The notes: generated by a model from the sequence alone, not told the origin. A DNA stretch of 64,000 nt from Nesterenkonia sphaerica (GCF_005771565.1 NZ_VAWA01000003.1:124001-188000); one strand, 5' to 3'. Positions 1-8,911 are shown, counted from the stretch's first letter. Numbers and translations: made by a program.

Positions 1-572
1 AAGGCAAGGACCACAGCGTCGGCGTCGTGGTGCTTCCCTGCGGCGCTGAGCAGGTACCGATCCTCCTGTGGGCTCAGCGCAGTGACTTCTGCCCTGATGT
101 GTTCCACAGCCACCCCCCTGCCGCGCAGGTGCGCCGAGACCTCTTTATTGAGCCAGGCCAGGTAGGTGCCGTACTGGCTGCGAGTGGGGTAGGAGTCGGC
201 GTCGTCGTCAAACCCACCGGGAGCGCAGAACTCCAGGAAGCTGATGGAGCATGACGACGCCGGTAGGCACAACCGGGTGCTCCCTGAGGGCGCCGCCGTC
301 GGGAAGGACGCGGGAGTGTTCATCAAGTAGAGCGGGGACTGTGCCGGGTCCCAGACGCGGCCCGGCCCGTGCGGCGCCGGATCGAAGACCTTCACCTTGA
401 GCCCGCGACGCTGGCCGGGGCTGCAGCGTTCGACGTGGGCCAAGAGTCGTTCAAGAAACGAGGTGCCCCGAGGGCCGGCCCCGACCACAGCGATCACATA
501 CTCGTGCTGATTGCTCACCAGCTCCACATTACCGCGTGCCGGGACAGCTGCTACTTTGCTCTGTGCGGCCAT
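1..572 (-). CDS. FAD/NAD(P)-binding protein, 3' part cut by the window edge
   Basis: Reading the minus strand from an ATG at 572 gives an open frame that runs off position 1 without a stop. Near the N-terminus it has the dinucleotide-binding motif VVGAGPRGTS, then FDPAPHGPGRVWDP and YLMNTPASFPT, and later YPTRSQYGTYLAWL. This order matches the FAD-NAD(P)-binding family of actinobacterial flavoproteins often labelled 'FAD/NAD(P)-binding protein'. About 190 residues are visible and the C-terminal part lies outside the window. An in-frame ATG at 599 exists, but the 572 ATG has AAGGG eight bases upstream, so I prefer it. I checked the middle stretch for a frameshift because it is poorly conserved; the other frames give nothing better. 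Substrate unknown. Confidence 0.7.
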   Translation of the reverse strand, partial: MAAQSKVAAVPARGNVELVSNQHEYVIAVVGAGPRGTSFLERLLAHVERCSPGQRRGLKVKVFDPAPHGPGRVWDPAQSPLYLMNTPASFPTAAPSGSTRLCLPASSCSISFLEFCAPGGFDDDADSYPTRSQYGTYLAWLNKEVSAHLRGRGVAVEHIRAEVTALSPQEDRYLLSAAGKHHDADAVVLA

Positions 573-625
573 GGCCGCTACCCTTGGTACTCGCGTCATG
601 AGCGAATTTCGCACCTGACGCGCCA

Positions 626-717
626 GGAGGCGTGCCGGAGCGGCCGAACGGACTTCACTGCTAATGAAGGATCCCCTTAACCGGGGATCGGGGGTTCAAA
701 TCCCCCCGCCTCCGCCA
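626..717 (+). tRNA. tRNA-Ser (anticodon GCU), CCA encoded
   Basis: A 92-base cloverleaf with a long variable arm typical of class II tRNAs. The acceptor stem pairs GGAGGCG (626-632) with CGCCTCC (707-713), followed by discriminator G and an encoded CCA (715-717). The T arm carries GGGGGTTCAAATCCCCC. The anticodon loop reads CTGCTAA with anticodon GCT, flanked by the ACTTCA/TGAAG stem, decoding AGC/AGU serine codons. A run of seven T (719-725) follows directly and could terminate the transcript. Confidence 0.93.
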
Positions 718-799
718 ATTTTTTTGCAAACGTGTGCTCGATCAGGAACCCAGAACTGCACCTCAGCCAGGGGCGTCGCGTCGCCTCTGAGGGAACCGG

Positions 800-812
800 T
801 AAGGTCTAGTCC
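800..812 (+). promoter_or_regulatory. -10 box for leaderless dnaX transcript
   Basis: TAAGGT at 800-805 is separated by seven bases from the GTG start of dnaX, and no ribosome binding site precedes that GTG. This is the layout of an actinobacterial leaderless gene. No good -35 is visible. Confidence 0.45.
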
Positions 813-3092
813 GTGAGCACTGCCCTGTATCGCCGCTACCGCCCCGACACCTTCACCGACGTCATTGGGCAGGAGCATGTGACCGCTCCGTTGGTCACCG
901 CACTGGGCAAAGATGCAGTCTCCCACGCTTACCTGTTCTCCGGTCCGCGCGGCTGCGGCAAAACCACCTCGGCACGCATTCTGGCCCGCTGCCTGAACTG
1001 CTCCGAGGGCCCGACCGGTCAGCCCTGCGGAAGCTGCGAATCCTGCCGGGACCTGGCCTCCGGCGGCCCGGGTTCCCTTGACGTCATTGAGATCGACGCT
1101 GCCTCGCACGGCGGAGTGGACGACGCCCGCGATCTGCGCGAACGAGCCACTTTCGCCCCGGTGCGCGACCGCTACAAGATCTTCATCATCGACGAAGCCC
1201 ATATGGTCACCGCCGCAGGGTTCAACGCTCTGCTGAAGATCGTCGAAGAGCCGCCGGAACACATCAAGTTCATCTTCGCCACCACGGAGCCGGACAAAGT
1301 CATTGGCACCATCCGTTCGCGCACCCACCACTATCCCTTCCGGCTCGTCCCCCCTGAACCGCTCTTGGAATACCTCGAGCGGCTCTGCACGGCGGAGGGC
1401 GTCGAGGTGGCACCCGGCGTGCTGCAGCTGGTGCTGCGTGCCGGCGGCGGCTCGGTGCGCGACACCCTCAGCGTGCTCGACCAGCTCATCGCCGGCGCCG
1501 AATCGCGCAGCCTGGACTACGACCGTGCGGTCGCGCTGCTGGGCTTCACCCACGCTGCGCTGCTGGACCAGGTGGTCGACGCCGTCTCCGCGCTGGACGG
1601 CTCCCAGGCCTTTCTCGTGGTGGATCAGGTGGTGCAGTCCGGACAGGACCCACGCCGCTTCGTGGAGGACCTGCTGGAGCGGCTGCGGGATCTGATCATC
1701 GTCAAGTCTGTACCGGATACCCCGCAGGCCATTCTGCGCGGCGTCCCCGAAGACCAGATCCGCATTATGCAGAACCAAGTCGGCAGCATCGGCGCCGCCG
1801 AGCTCACCCGCGCCGCCGACATCACTGCGAGTGCGCTCACCGAGATGGTGGGGGCGACGAGCCCCCGGCTCCACCTTGAACTGCTGATGGCACGCCTGCT
1901 GCTGCCGCACGCAGAGTCCGGACAGGCCAGCATCGCCGCGCGGTTGGAGCGTCTGGAACGCCGCATGGACTTCACGTCCGGCGCTGGCACCACACCGCCG
2001 GGGGAAGCACCGGCCAGCGGGCACCCCGCGGAGCACACGACGCCGCCGACTGCCCCCTCAACCCCGCAGCGTGAGGCCCCGCGCCCCCACGCCCCTGCCC
2101 AGGAATCACCGGTGTCACCTCAGCCGGGCCCACCGCAGCCTTCGGCTCCGCAGAGCTCCGCGCCGGCGGCAGCAGGTCAGACCAGCCGCATGCAGCAGGC
2201 CTGGCCGGACGTGGTGGAAGCGATGAAGTCCCGCTCCCGGGTGCTCTGGATGCTCGTTAAGGGAAACGTGCAGGTCAGCGGATTCGACGGTGAGAATCTG
2301 GCCCTGTCGTTCAGCAATGAGGGAGCGCGGAACACTTTCACCAACCGCGGCGGCGAACAAGCCCTTGCCGGTGCGATCGAGGAAGTCGTCGGCATCCAAG
2401 TGCGGTTCAGCCTCGGCGGACAGTCCGCACCGCCGCCGTCACAGTCGCAGCCGCCTGGCGGTGGGCCTGCCCCAAAAGCTGAAGGCCGGACTGCACAGGC
2501 AGCTCCGGCCCCGTCCTCCGCAGCACCTGCCGCAGACCGGACCCCGGCGCCCGCACCGGAGGCCGTCCCTGAGCCTCCCGACGACGGATGGGTCCCGCCC
2601 ACTGAAGAGCCGCCGGACCTCCCTCCACCCGAGTCGGGCTATGCCGCGCCCGCCCACCACGAACCGTCCACTGCAGGTGCGCGTAGTGACTCCCCGAGCC
2701 GCTCTGCCCGACGGGTCCCTGACAAACCCGTGGTGCCAGCCTTCGCCAGGAGATCCCCCGGTGGCCGTGCCCCCCGTCCCGAGACGCAGAACAACCCCGC
2801 GACCCCGCCTGGGGGACACAGTCTCGACGGGCCCGGCGCAGATATCCGGCATCGGCTCGCCTCACGGCAGCCCGCCCCCGGTGGGGCAGCGTCACACAAT
2901 GGTGCGGCCCTGGCCGACCACCCCACGGCACCCCCGGACTGGGCGGAGGCCCAGCCCCCCTCGGCGACTGCTGAAGATATTGCCAGCGATGACGATGCGG
3001 AACTGGAACACTCATCGGTCTTCGGCCGAAAAGCCATTGAGCGGATCCTTGACGGCGTGCTCATTGAGGAACGCCCTCTCAATGAGCCGTAG
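813..3092 (+). CDS. dnaX: DNA polymerase III subunits gamma and tau
   Basis: Clamp-loader ATPase of the replicative polymerase; it loads the DnaN sliding clamp and couples polymerases to the helicase. The N-terminus [20 protein letters not shown] is typical. The Walker A motif GPRGCGKT is at residues 44-51, the four zinc cysteines at 63, 72, 75 and 78, Walker B IIDEAH at about 125-130, and the sensor region [15 protein letters not shown] at about 158-171. Residues from about 395 are low-complexity Pro/Ala-rich, with a short folded block at about 465-540 that resembles a tau C-terminal region. Length 759 aa, at the long end for the family. No A-rich slippery heptamer was seen, so there is no sign of programmed gamma production by frameshifting. 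The GTG start appears leaderless. recR follows 11 bases downstream, the usual bacterial pairing. Confidence 0.96.
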   Translation: MSTALYRRYRPDTFTDVIGQEHVTAPLVTALGKDAVSHAYLFSGPRGCGKTTSARILARCLNCSEGPTGQPCGSCESCRDLASGGPGSLDVIEIDAASHGGVDDARDLRERATFAPVRDRYKIFIIDEAHMVTAAGFNALLKIVEEPPEHIKFIFATTEPDKVIGTIRSRTHHYPFRLVPPEPLLEYLERLCTAEGVEVAPGVLQLVLRAGGGSVRDTLSVLDQLIAGAESRSLDYDRAVALLGFTHAALLDQVVDAVSALDGSQAFLVVDQVVQSGQDPRRFVEDLLERLRDLIIVKSVPDTPQAILRGVPEDQIRIMQNQVGSIGAAELTRAADITASALTEMVGATSPRLHLELLMARLLLPHAESGQASIAARLERLERRMDFTSGAGTTPPGEAPASGHPAEHTTPPTAPSTPQREAPRPHAPAQESPVSPQPGPPQPSAPQSSAPAAAGQTSRMQQAWPDVVEAMKSRSRVLWMLVKGNVQVSGFDGENLALSFSNEGARNTFTNRGGEQALAGAIEEVVGIQVRFSLGGQSAPPPSQSQPPGGGPAPKAEGRTAQAAPAPSSAAPAADRTPAPAPEAVPEPPDDGWVPPTEEPPDLPPPESGYAAPAHHEPSTAGARSDSPSRSARRVPDKPVVPAFARRSPGGRAPRPETQNNPATPPGGHSLDGPGADIRHRLASRQPAPGGAASHNGAALADHPTAPPDWAEAQPPSATAEDIASDDDAELEHSSVFGRKAIERILDGVLIEERPLNEP

Positions 3093-3103
3093 ACTGGTCC
3101 ATT
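3090..3103 (+). promoter_or_regulatory. -10 box for leaderless recR, overlapping the dnaX stop
   Basis: TAGACT at 3090-3095 begins with the TAG stop codon of dnaX and lies eight bases before the GTG start of recR. This would let recR be transcribed separately from dnaX without a leader. Confidence 0.4.
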
Positions 3104-3700
3104 GTGTATGAAGGTGCCGTCCAAGACCTGATCGATGAGCTGGGTCGTCTTCCCGGCATCGGGCCCAAATCCGCCCAGCGAGTGGCTTTCCACATCCTTG
3201 AAGGCGACCCTGACGACATGCGTCGGCTCGCTGAGGCCATCCGGACTGTCAAAGACAAGGTCCAGTTCTGCGAAGTCTGCTTCAACGTCTCGGAGGACAC
3301 GCTCTGCCGAATCTGCCAAGACACTCGGCGTGACCCCTCTGCCTTGTGCGTAGTCGAGGAGTCCAAGGACGTGATGGCCATCGAACGCACCCGCAGCTTC
3401 CGGGGCAGGTACCACGTGCTGGGTGGGGCCATCAATCCGATCGCTGGTGTGGGTCCGGACCAGTTGCACATCAGACAGCTGCTGAACCGTCTCTCCGACG
3501 AGACCATCCAAGAAGTCATCATCGCCACCGACCCCAACTTGGAAGGCGAGGCGACCGCCACATACCTGGTGCGCATGCTGGGGTCGCTGGGCATCCGGAT
3601 CACCCGTCTGGCCTCCGGGCTGCCAGTGGGCGGAGATCTCGAATACGCCGATGACGTCACCCTCGGACGCGCTTTCGAGGGACGCACCGCCCTCGGCTGA
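3104..3700 (+). CDS. recR: Recombination mediator protein RecR
   Basis: Works with RecO/RecF to load RecA at gaps during recombinational repair. It is 198 aa, the standard length. It has the helix-hairpin-helix region [19 protein letters not shown] near residues 15-32, a four-cysteine zinc finger (C56, C59, C68, C71), then a Toprim domain starting at [14 protein letters not shown]. The start is GTG 11 bases after the dnaX stop, and the first residues [20 protein letters not shown] match the family closely, so no other start is needed. Confidence 0.96.
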   Translation: MYEGAVQDLIDELGRLPGIGPKSAQRVAFHILEGDPDDMRRLAEAIRTVKDKVQFCEVCFNVSEDTLCRICQDTRRDPSALCVVEESKDVMAIERTRSFRGRYHVLGGAINPIAGVGPDQLHIRQLLNRLSDETIQEVIIATDPNLEGEATATYLVRMLGSLGIRITRLASGLPVGGDLEYADDVTLGRAFEGRTALG

Positions 3701-4049
3701 GCCCACCACCCGACCAGGCGCGCGGCACGACAGAAAAATTTATCGACTTGTAATGTGCCGTGACGGCACGGGACATAGCTGCTCAGAATTTTAGGCAGTG
3801 CTGCCCAGAGATCACGCGGTTCGTGGGCCATGAGTCATCGCTGCATCCGCACATCGCCAAAACTCCTGACCCCCCGAAATGCGGATGGAATCCGACTCAA
3901 TCAGTTTGTAAAACCTTGGTAAATCCTTAGCGTAGGGGTAGATGTTCCCTGAACGCGGTCGTAGCATTGTCAACAACCGCAAGGTTGCACCGGCATGTTC
4001 ACGCTAATTCCAGACGACACCACTGATGAAGAAACTGAGGTACCAACTG
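3701..4049 (+). promoter_or_regulatory. Intergenic region with presumed promoter of the ehu operon
   Basis: About 350 bases without a gene. It is A/T-richer than its surroundings near 3731-3755 and 3895-3945. It holds an inverted repeat GTGCCGT-G-ACGGCAC at 3755-3769 and a smaller one GGCAG-TG-CTGCC at 3794-3805. Two overlapping promoter candidates lie near the downstream end: TTGTAA (3906-3911) with TAGCGT (3928-3933), or TTGGTA (3916-3921) with TAGATG (3939-3944). I cannot decide between them. The palindrome at 3755 could be an operator or the end of the recR transcript; no T-run follows it. Confidence 0.35.
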
Positions 4050-5024
4050 ATGAGCTTCACATCTTCCACACTGCGCGCCGGAGCCCTCTCCGCTGCTGCG
4101 CTGCTCGTTCTGACCGCCTGCGGTGACAACGGCGACGACGCCGCCGAAGACCCGGACGAGGCAGATGGCGCAACCGAAGAGAACGGCGACGCCGCGGACA
4201 CTGAAGACGGTGCCGAAGACGACGCCACCGATGCCGAGGACGACGCGGCTGATGCCAGCGGTGAGACGCTGACCATCTCACTGTTCGGGGAAGAGCCCTA
4301 CTCCTGGATTGACTCAGAGACCGGCGAACCCACCGGCGCGACGATCGCTGTGGCGGAGGAAATCTTCGTTGAGCGACTGGGATACGACGTCGAGTTCGAA
4401 GAAGAGCCCAACTGGGACAACCTGATCCCCGGATTGGGCGCGGGACACTGGGATGTGGTCTCTGCCGGGATGTCCATCAATTCTGACCGCTGCGCCGAGG
4501 CGGCCTTCGGTGAGCCGGAACTGGTGTACACCACAGCATTCCTCGTAGAGGAGGGCAACCCCGCAGGGGTACAGAATTTTGAGGATCTGGTGGATGCGGA
4601 CCTGGACGTCGTCGCGCTCAGCGGCGCCGTGGAATCCGGTTGGATGGATGAAGTCGGAGTGGACCATGACACGGTCGACAGTGCCGCTGACGGAATCGAT
4701 TTCGTCGACGGTGGCCGGGCCGATGTCTTCGCCCTGACCGCGATCTCGCTGGAGGCGATGGCCGGAGACGCTGACGGTCTCGAGGTCACCGACTCCTTCG
4801 CCCACGAACTCTCCGTCGGCGCCCACGCTTTCCGCCTGGACGATCAGGATCTGATCGACGAGTTCAACGAGCAGCTGGCTGAGCTGATGGACTCCGGAGA
4901 GTACCTCGAGCTGGTCAGCGAGTTCGGCTTCACGGAGGATGAGATGCCCCCGAGCGGTCTGACGGCACAGGAACTGTGCGAGGAGGATCCGCAGGAGCTC
5001 ACCGAGCAGTATCTCGACGACTGA
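4050..5024 (+). CDS. ehuB: Ectoine/hydroxyectoine-type substrate-binding lipoprotein (EhuB-like)
   Basis: Extracellular family-3 solute-binding protein for an amino-acid-type ABC importer. The start at 4050 is preceded by GAGG nine bases upstream and gives a normal lipoprotein signal peptide with lipobox LTAC (Cys24); an ATG at 4026 in the same frame has no ribosome binding site. Residues 25-72 form a linker in which about half the residues are Asp or Glu and none are Lys or Arg. The mature domain resembles EhuB: IPGLGAGHWDVVSAGMSI, then DRCAEAAFGEPELVYTTAFLV, and the C-terminal GFTEDEMPPSGLTAQELC. It heads an operon with two permeases and an ATPase in the order of known ehuBCDA operons. A polar amino acid as substrate cannot be excluded. 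Confidence 0.75.
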   Translation: MSFTSSTLRAGALSAAALLVLTACGDNGDDAAEDPDEADGATEENGDAADTEDGAEDDATDAEDDAADASGETLTISLFGEEPYSWIDSETGEPTGATIAVAEEIFVERLGYDVEFEEEPNWDNLIPGLGAGHWDVVSAGMSINSDRCAEAAFGEPELVYTTAFLVEEGNPAGVQNFEDLVDADLDVVALSGAVESGWMDEVGVDHDTVDSAADGIDFVDGGRADVFALTAISLEAMAGDADGLEVTDSFAHELSVGAHAFRLDDQDLIDEFNEQLAELMDSGEYLELVSEFGFTEDEMPPSGLTAQELCEEDPQELTEQYLDD

Positions 5025-5039
5025 ACCCTCAGCCGTCCT

Positions 5040-5079
5040 GAGGTTGCGGCCGGCGCCGGTGCGGCCCGGCCGCAACCTC
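5040..5079 (+). repeat. Strong stem-loop between ehuB and ehuC
   Basis: A perfect 13-bp inverted repeat, GAGGTTGCGGCCG (5040-5052) and CGGCCGCAACCTC (5067-5079), with a 14-base loop, begins 15 bases after the ehuB stop. No T-run follows, so it is more likely an mRNA-stabilising or partial-attenuation hairpin than a full terminator. That fits the usual excess of binding protein over membrane subunits. Confidence 0.7.
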
Positions 5080-5111
5080 TGTCACTCCACCGCTGACTGA
5101 GGGGACAACCT

Positions 5112-5963
5112 ATGGAATTCTTCGAAGACTGGCCGCAGTACTTCGAAGTGGTGATCAACTGGTCCGACCGACTGATGGCTGGACTGTGGACCACCATCCA
5201 GCTCACCCTGTTCGGCGGACTGCTGGCATTTGTGGTCGCTGTGACCCTGGGACTGCTCGCTGGCAGCCCGCACCGATGGATGCGCATACCGGCTCGCATC
5301 CTCATCGAGTTCTTCCGCGGCATCTCCCTGGTCGTGCTGCTGTTCTGGCTGATGTTCGTCCTGCCGCAGATCTGGATGCGAAACCCGGATCTGCCGTTCC
5401 GGGACCTGGTCTACAACACCTTCCTGCTGGGCGTAATTGCCTTGGGCGTCAACTACGGGGCATACGGCGCGGAGGCGGTGCGCGCCTCCTTGACCACTGT
5501 GCCTTCCGGGCAGTGGGAGGCGACCACCGCGCTGTCGATGTCCTGGCCCCATAAGATGCGCCGGATCATCTTCCCGCAGGCGTGGGCGCTGATGCTGCCG
5601 TCCTTGGCGAACCTGTGGGTGCACCTGCTCAAGGGCAGCGCCATCGCCTACATCATGCCTTTTGTCAGTGACTTCACTGCGGAGCTGAACCAGCTGCGCA
5701 GGCCCACCGACATCTGGTTCTCTCACGCCTTCATCGGCCTGATCGTCTACTTCCTCCTTGCACTGATCCTCACCATCTTCATGCAAGCTCTCGAGGCCCG
5801 AGCCAAGCACAAACTCGGACGCGGTCCGTCTCTGAAGGAGATCCTCTCCCCCGCACCGAAGGCCGTCGTCCCGGAAGGTTCGGGCGTGAAGATCGCTGAC
5901 TCCGAGCAAGAAGCTGCCGGTGCGGGTTCCGCTCCGGCGAAGCCGGAAGGGGGTGTGCGATGA
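5112..5963 (+). CDS. ehuC: ABC transporter permease (EhuC-like)
   Basis: Membrane subunit of the presumed ectoine importer, HisM/GlnP type. It has an early hydrophobic segment TTIQLTLFGGLLAFVVAVTL, further segments around VVLLFWLMFVLP and FLLGVIALGVNYGAYGAEAVR, and the EAA loop EATTALSMSWPHKMRRIIFPQA that contacts the ATPase. At 283 aa it is longer than many such permeases because of a soluble C-terminal tail of about 55 residues (KHKLGRGPSLKEI onward). The stop overlaps the next permease start by four bases, implying translational coupling. The ATG has GAGGGGAC just upstream. Confidence 0.8.
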   Translation: MEFFEDWPQYFEVVINWSDRLMAGLWTTIQLTLFGGLLAFVVAVTLGLLAGSPHRWMRIPARILIEFFRGISLVVLLFWLMFVLPQIWMRNPDLPFRDLVYNTFLLGVIALGVNYGAYGAEAVRASLTTVPSGQWEATTALSMSWPHKMRRIIFPQAWALMLPSLANLWVHLLKGSAIAYIMPFVSDFTAELNQLRRPTDIWFSHAFIGLIVYFLLALILTIFMQALEARAKHKLGRGPSLKEILSPAPKAVVPEGSGVKIADSEQEAAGAGSAPAKPEGGVR

Positions 5964-6682
5964 TCTTGAACCTCACTCAGGCTGCTGAGATTGACGATCC
6001 CTCGATGGTCGACGAGGAGGAGGTGCGCCGCAGCCCCTTCTGGGACTGGGACTTCGCCTTCGATGCCTTCCCGGACATCTTCATGGCCTTCTTGGAAGTC
6101 ACGCTCCTGGTCACCGTGATCGGCTCCCTGCTGGCAGCAGTGCTCGGGCTGGTCATCGCAATTCTCATTATGGTGCTGCCCAAACCTTTGGCGTGGCTGG
6201 TCCGCTGGGTGGCCAACTTCATTCGGATGACCCCCATCGTGGTGCAGCTGATCTTCGTCTTCTGGGCTTTCGTATGGATGGATGCACTGACTATCGGCAT
6301 CATTGTCTTCGGCGTCCACTATGCGACCTACATGTCGGAGGTCTACCGCGCTGGCATCGAGTCAGTTCCCCGGGGTCAGTGGGAGGCCACCACTGCGCTG
6401 TCGATGTCGGCGGGACGCACCTGGCGCAAAGTCGTCATCCCTCAGGCGCTGCGCTCCACCGTGCCCTCGCTGGGCAACTACGCCATTTCCATGTTCAAGG
6501 ACACACCATTTCTCCTGGTCATCGGCGTCGCAGAGATGGTCACTGTCGCCGGAGAGAGGGGTGCCCCGGTCTTCCGCACCACCGAGGTGTACACCATCGC
6601 CGGACTGCTCTTCCTCGCTGCCAGCTACCCCACCGCCGTTCTCATCAACCGATTGGAGAAGCGTCTTGCCTACGCCCACTGA
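5960..6682 (+). CDS. ehuD: ABC transporter permease (EhuD-like)
   Basis: Second membrane subunit of the importer, 240 aa. A short acidic N-terminus is followed by transmembrane segments, including LEVTLLVTVIGSLLAAVLGL and IVVQLIFVFWAFVW. The EAA loop reads EATTALSMSAGRTWRKVVIPQA, nearly parallel to that of the preceding permease, consistent with a heterodimer. It shares the family fold with EhuC but is clearly distinct in sequence. Its 3' end overlaps the ATPase gene if the TTG start of the latter is correct. Confidence 0.8.
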   Translation: MILNLTQAAEIDDPSMVDEEEVRRSPFWDWDFAFDAFPDIFMAFLEVTLLVTVIGSLLAAVLGLVIAILIMVLPKPLAWLVRWVANFIRMTPIVVQLIFVFWAFVWMDALTIGIIVFGVHYATYMSEVYRAGIESVPRGQWEATTALSMSAGRTWRKVVIPQALRSTVPSLGNYAISMFKDTPFLLVIGVAEMVTVAGERGAPVFRTTEVYTIAGLLFLAASYPTAVLINRLEKRLAYAH

Positions 6683-7493
6683 TGCTGCCGGCTCCGAGCC
6701 CGGAGCTGCGGCGTCGTCCGCACCCACTCCAGTGATCGAGTTTGTCGACGTCGAGAAGAGCTTTGGGAACAACGTGGTCCTGAAGGACCTGAACTTCCAG
6801 GTGGCCCGCGGTGAGCGGGTGACGCTGATCGGCCCCTCCGGCTCAGGCAAGACCACGATCCTTCGGCTGGTGATGACCCTGGAGGAGCTCACCGGCGGGT
6901 ACATCTACATCGACGGCCAACCGCTGACTCACCACAAGCGGGACGGCAAACGAGTGCCGGTGTCGAAGAAGGAACAGAAGCGACTGCGCACCCGGATCGG
7001 CATGGTTTTTCAGCAGTTCAACCTTTTTCCCAATATGACGGTACTGGAAAACATCATTGAGGCGCCGATTCATGTGCTGGGTCGGAGCAAGAAGGATGCG
7101 ATCGCCAAGGCGCATTCACTGCTGGAACAGGTGGGACTTCCGGAGAAGGCTGATTCCCACCCCAGCAGCCTTTCCGGAGGACAGCAGCAGCGCGTGGCGA
7201 TCGCCCGCGCCCTGGCCATGGACCCGGAGATCCTGCTGCTGGACGAGGTCACCTCCGCCCTCGATCCGGAGGTGGTCGACGATGTGCTCAACATCCTCCG
7301 TGAAGTGGCAGACACCACCAATGTGACCATGCTCATCGTCACCCATGAGATGGGCTTCGCCCGGGATGTCAGCCACAAAGTGATGATGTTCGACGGCGGC
7401 CACGTGGTGGAGGAGGGTCCCCCGGATAAGATCTTCACCAACCCTGAGCAGGAGCGGACCCGGAAGTTTCTCTCCGCGGTGCTCGGACACTGA
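6666..7493 (+). CDS. ehuA: ABC transporter ATP-binding protein (EhuA-like)
   Basis: Cytoplasmic ATPase that powers the importer. It contains Walker A GPSGSGKTT, Q-loop region MVFQQFNLFPNMTV, signature LSGGQQQRVAIARAL, Walker B ILLLDEVTSALDPE and the switch histidine in VTHEMGF, all typical of the GlnQ/HisP group. The frame is open far upstream, but the upstream part is antisense-like noise. A TTG at 6666 has GGAG seven bases before it and gives 275 aa; a GTG at 6732 is the alternative and would remove a 22-residue Ala-rich N-terminal extension. The TTG start overlaps ehuD by 17 bases. Confidence 0.85.
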   Translation: MPTPTDAAGSEPGAAASSAPTPVIEFVDVEKSFGNNVVLKDLNFQVARGERVTLIGPSGSGKTTILRLVMTLEELTGGYIYIDGQPLTHHKRDGKRVPVSKKEQKRLRTRIGMVFQQFNLFPNMTVLENIIEAPIHVLGRSKKDAIAKAHSLLEQVGLPEKADSHPSSLSGGQQQRVAIARALAMDPEILLLDEVTSALDPEVVDDVLNILREVADTTNVTMLIVTHEMGFARDVSHKVMMFDGGHVVEEGPPDKIFTNPEQERTRKFLSAVLGH

Positions 7494-7512
7494 GCACGTC
7501 ATCACCAACCAG

Positions 7513-7537
7513 TTGTCACCGCCTAGACTGGTGACAA
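7513..7537 (+). promoter_or_regulatory. Palindrome flanking the presumed -10 box of aspartokinase
   Basis: A perfect 8-bp inverted repeat, TTGTCACC (7513-7520) and GGTGACAA (7530-7537), surrounds TAGACT (7524-7529), a good -10 box for the gene starting at 7578. It may be an operator, or the terminator stem of the ehu operon without a T-run. Confidence 0.5.
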
Positions 7538-7577
7538 GCACACCAATCAACCTCACTGGGAGTGGGCAAGTACCTCT

Positions 7578-8861
7578 ATGAGTCTGATAGTTCAGAAATA
7601 CGGCGGATCCTCTGTGCAGGACGCCGAGTCCATCAAACGTGTCGCCCGGCGTATCGTGGAGACCAAGAACGCCGGGAACCAGGTGGTAGTGGTGGTCTCC
7701 GCGATGGGCGACACCACTGACGACCTGCTGGACCTGGCGGGAGCGATCTCTGCGAAACCGCCCCTGCGGGAGATGGACATCCTGCTCTCATCCGGAGAGC
7801 GCATGTCCATGGCGCTGCTGGCCATGGCGATTCACGAACTGGGTGAGACCGCGCAGTCCTTCACCGGCTCCCAGGCCGGTATGATCACCGACGCCATTCA
7901 CGGCAAGGCCCGGATCATCGAGGTCTCTCCGCTGCGTGTCCAAGAGGCCGTCGACACCGGCCACGTCGGTATCGTGGCCGGTTTCCAGGGGATGAGCAGG
8001 GAGTCCCGCGACATCACCACTATGGGCCGCGGAGGGTCCGACACCACTGCGGTGGCCCTGGCAGCTGCCCTGGGAGCCGACGTGTGTGAGATCTACACCG
8101 ACGTCGACGGTGTCTTCACCGCCGATCCTCGGGTAGTCCCCACCGCACGGAAGATCGACTCCATCTCCAGCGAAGACATGCTGGAGATGGCCGCAGCCGG
8201 CACCAAGGTGCTGCACCTGCGCAGTGTGGAGTACGCCAGGCGCTTCGGCGTGAAAATGCACGTGCGCTCCTCCTTCTCACAGAAGGAGGGCACTTGGGTC
8301 ATCCCCGACGAATCAGACAAAGTCAGCATTAAGGAAGGCGAACCCTTGGAACAGCCCATCATCTCCGGAGTCTCCCACGACGACACCGAAGGCAAGCTGA
8401 CCATCACTGGTGTCCCCGATGTGCCGGGCAAAGCTGCCGAGATCTTCAATCACATTGCTGAGGCTGGCATCAACATCGACATGATTGTCCAGGACGTCTC
8501 CATGGAGACACAGACCACGAACATCTCCTTCACCCTGCCCGGTGCTGATGGAGACAAAGCCCAGCGCATCCTGCTGGAGCACAAGGACGCCATCGGTTTC
8601 GAGAGCCTGGACTTCGTTCCCCAGGTCGGGAAGGTGTCACTGATCGGTGGGGGCATGCGCAATCACCCAGGCGTCTCGGCCCGGTTCTTCACCGCGCTGC
8701 GGGATGCCGGGATCAACATCGGGCTGATCTCCACCTCGGAGATCCGGGTCTCAGTCATCACCGATGTGGAGCTGCTGAAGCAGGCCGTGCAGGCGATCCA
8801 CACTGCGTTCGATCTGGACTCTGACGAAGAGGCGAAGGTTTACGCCGGCACCGGCCGCTGA
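7578..8861 (+). CDS. lysC: Aspartokinase (alpha subunit, with possible internal beta start)
   Basis: Phosphorylates aspartate, the first step to lysine, threonine and methionine and also to ectoine. 427 aa; the kinase domain starts with [14 protein letters not shown] and contains [29 protein letters not shown]. From about residue 265 there are two ACT domains ([20 protein letters not shown] and [20 protein letters not shown]) typical of feedback-inhibited actinobacterial enzymes. A TTG at 8346 (codon 257) is preceded by AAGGAAGG at seven bases and aligns with the beta-subunit start of related enzymes. asd, which usually follows in Actinobacteria, is not next to it here. Confidence 0.95.
   Translation: MSLIVQKYGGSSVQDAESIKRVARRIVETKNAGNQVVVVVSAMGDTTDDLLDLAGAISAKPPLREMDILLSSGERMSMALLAMAIHELGETAQSFTGSQAGMITDAIHGKARIIEVSPLRVQEAVDTGHVGIVAGFQGMSRESRDITTMGRGGSDTTAVALAAALGADVCEIYTDVDGVFTADPRVVPTARKIDSISSEDMLEMAAAGTKVLHLRSVEYARRFGVKMHVRSSFSQKEGTWVIPDESDKVSIKEGEPLEQPIISGVSHDDTEGKLTITGVPDVPGKAAEIFNHIAEAGINIDMIVQDVSMETQTTNISFTLPGADGDKAQRILLEHKDAIGFESLDFVPQVGKVSLIGGGMRNHPGVSARFFTALRDAGINIGLISTSEIRVSVITDVELLKQAVQAIHTAFDLDSDEEAKVYAGTGR
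8331..8348 (+). promoter_or_regulatory. Internal ribosome binding site and TTG start for aspartokinase beta
   Basis: AAGGAAGG (8331-8338) stands seven bases before an in-frame TTG (8346-8348). The resulting protein would begin [13 protein letters not shown], matching the position where corynebacterial and mycobacterial beta subunits start. Confidence 0.5.
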
Positions 8862-8911
8862 GTCTCTCCCGCTCCAGCGCTGTCCGGCAGCGCCGGTACC
8901 GTAGAGGGTCT

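Noticed and set aside
1-572. Possible frameshift in the left-edge flavoprotein gene
   Set aside because: The divergent stretch after NTPASFPT is consistent with variation in the family, and the other two frames give no better continuation.
719-725. Rho-independent terminator after tRNA-Ser
   Set aside because: There is a seven-T run, but the only stem before it is the tRNA itself, so I did not list a separate terminator.
696-2036. Long minus-strand reading frame (446 codons) over dnaX
   Set aside because: It is the antisense of a well-conserved dnaX and encodes no recognisable protein; long shadow frames are expected at this GC content.
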